Origin: Gammaproteobacteria bacterium | Lineage (GTDB): Bacteria > Pseudomonadota > Gammaproteobacteria > Pseudomonadales > Halieaceae | Assembly (NCBI GenBank): GCA_002748505.1 | Contig: PDSN01000068.1 | Coordinates: forward strand, 1-6,193 | Length of the DNA: 6,193 bases | Reading direction: 5' to 3' | In this document: piece by piece, positions 5,800 to 6,193 of the stretch | Layout: each line of letters opens with the position of its first letter | Position numbering within the stretch: the first letter of the stretch is position 1 | Program-made: the position numbers and the translations under genes | The notes under the pieces: generated by a model | Database searches by the model: none | What the model saw: the letters and a program-made list of their open reading frames with translations, nothing else | Told to the model about the DNA's origin: nothing

Positions 5800-5944
5800 C
5801 CCACCAGCACCTCAAAGCCAAAACGCTCTACCCAGCGAGCGCGCGGTGATCTTTTGGCGGGGCGTTCGACGTCGTGGCCCGCTAGAAGTTTGCCGGGCGC
5901 TCTCCAAGCGTGAAATCCAAAGCTAGAACAAGTTTACCTCGCTT
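5800..5944. other. GC-rich intergenic stretch without a recognisable gene
   Basis: This stretch is clearly GC-richer than its two neighbours. On the minus strand a 46-residue open stretch (about 5930 to the stop at 5787-5789) reads ...FHAWRAPGKLLAGHDVERPA then KRSPRARWVERFGFEVLVGACE. It has no ATG or Shine-Dalgarno, and its end overlaps the hicAB promoter. It may be a remnant of a lost gene or transposase tail, or a chance frame. I do not recognise it. Confidence 0.3.
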
Positions 5945-6193
5945 TCATCGCCTTTTATCGCTTTTTTTATCTCTCCCTTTTTTTACCAGCTCTGCATCGC
6001 ATATTCTCGGGGTATTGAATGGTGGCTTCCAGCATATATTGCGATCAGTGTCATGGGTGACAAGCGAGATAACCCATCTGCCATTTTCTTTTTTATAGTC
6101 TACAATGGTCATACGATAATCACCATTAGAGCAACTCGAACTCAGAATATGAAGCCTGCCACTTGAATCGGTTTGCGCATCATAACGCATATC
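5945..6193 (-). CDS. Hypothetical protein, possibly cut by the window edge
   Basis: A minus-strand frame ends with TGA at 5945-5947 and is open to the right edge. The first visible ATG is at 6190 (81 aa from there), but the codon before it is also open, so the true start may lie outside the window. The visible protein reads MRYDAQTDSSGRLHILSSSC, then SNGDYRMTIVDYKKENGRWV, then ISLVTHDTDRNICWKPPFNT. It ends in a strongly basic tail (KKGRDKKSDKRR). It contains three Cys residues and several short beta-strand-like stretches, with no membrane segment in the visible part. I do not recognise the family. The composition looks like real coding sequence rather than a shadow frame, because no other gene occupies the region. 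It lies upstream of hicAB in the same orientation, separated by the GC-rich stretch, so it is probably not in the same operon. Confidence 0.5.
   Translation of the reverse strand, partial: DMRYDAQTDSSGRLHILSSSCSNGDYRMTIVDYKKENGRWVISLVTHDTDRNICWKPPFNTPRICDAELVKKGRDKKSDKRR

Noticed and set aside
5762..5821. ATG at 5821 for hicA, 20 extra residues
   Set aside because: The extra residues (MALRCWWELANSIISGIIVR) do not belong to the HicA family and would cover the promoter-like sequence. The ATG at 5761 gives the canonical start.
5820..5905. Possible integron attC site next to the toxin-antitoxin pair
   Set aside because: Toxin-antitoxin pairs are common integron cassettes, but I see no paired RYYYAAC/GTTRRRY boxes or long imperfect hairpin of attC type here.

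Overview
The window looks like a chromosomal segment of a gammaproteobacterium. The trmJ/suhB/secF/secD block has the gene order and protein sequences typical of the Pseudomonas and Cellvibrio side of the class. The order fits what I recall for Pseudomonas (tgt-yajC-secD-secF ... suhB-trmJ-cysE-iscR). Assignment to a Cellvibrionales-like organism is inference only. The housekeeping half (1 to about 4450) is GC-rich and dense. The right part (about 4450-6193) is visibly more AT-rich and patchy, and looks like accessory DNA.

Housekeeping part: trmJ (minus strand, running off the left edge) and suhB (plus strand) diverge from a very compact intergenic region. Their two extended -10 promoters lie back to back inside one long near-perfect palindrome. 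suhB converges on secF, and a single hairpin with A/T tracts on both sides (about 1594-1623) can end transcription from both directions. secD and secF form a tightly packed minus-strand operon encoding the proton-driven SecDF subunits of the Sec translocase. TrmJ modifies tRNA. SuhB is an inositol monophosphatase-family protein that in E. coli also acts in rRNA antitermination.

Accessory part: yajC is expected just upstream of secD, but that place holds a decayed fragment of an RHS/YD-repeat protein (about 4615-4827). The likely secDF promoter lies in or beside the debris. Next comes a 243-bp non-autonomous element (MITE-like, 4948-5190). It has 19-bp terminal inverted repeats and TTAA target duplications, a combination typical of IS1380/piggyBac-type transposition. 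Its right-hand TTAA contains the stop codon of hicB. A hicA-hicB toxin-antitoxin operon (minus strand) follows, with a promoter that overlaps 8-bp direct repeats and may give a leaderless hicA transcript. After a GC-rich stretch with no recognisable gene, an unrecognised minus-strand ORF runs to or past the right edge.

Overall, a conserved translocase/tRNA-modification locus has had its yajC-side flank replaced or separated by RHS debris, a small transposable element and a toxin-antitoxin pair. No wholly new system is evident. The most notable items are the symmetric divergent promoter, the TTAA element placed exactly at the hicB stop, and the disrupted yajC-secD linkage.
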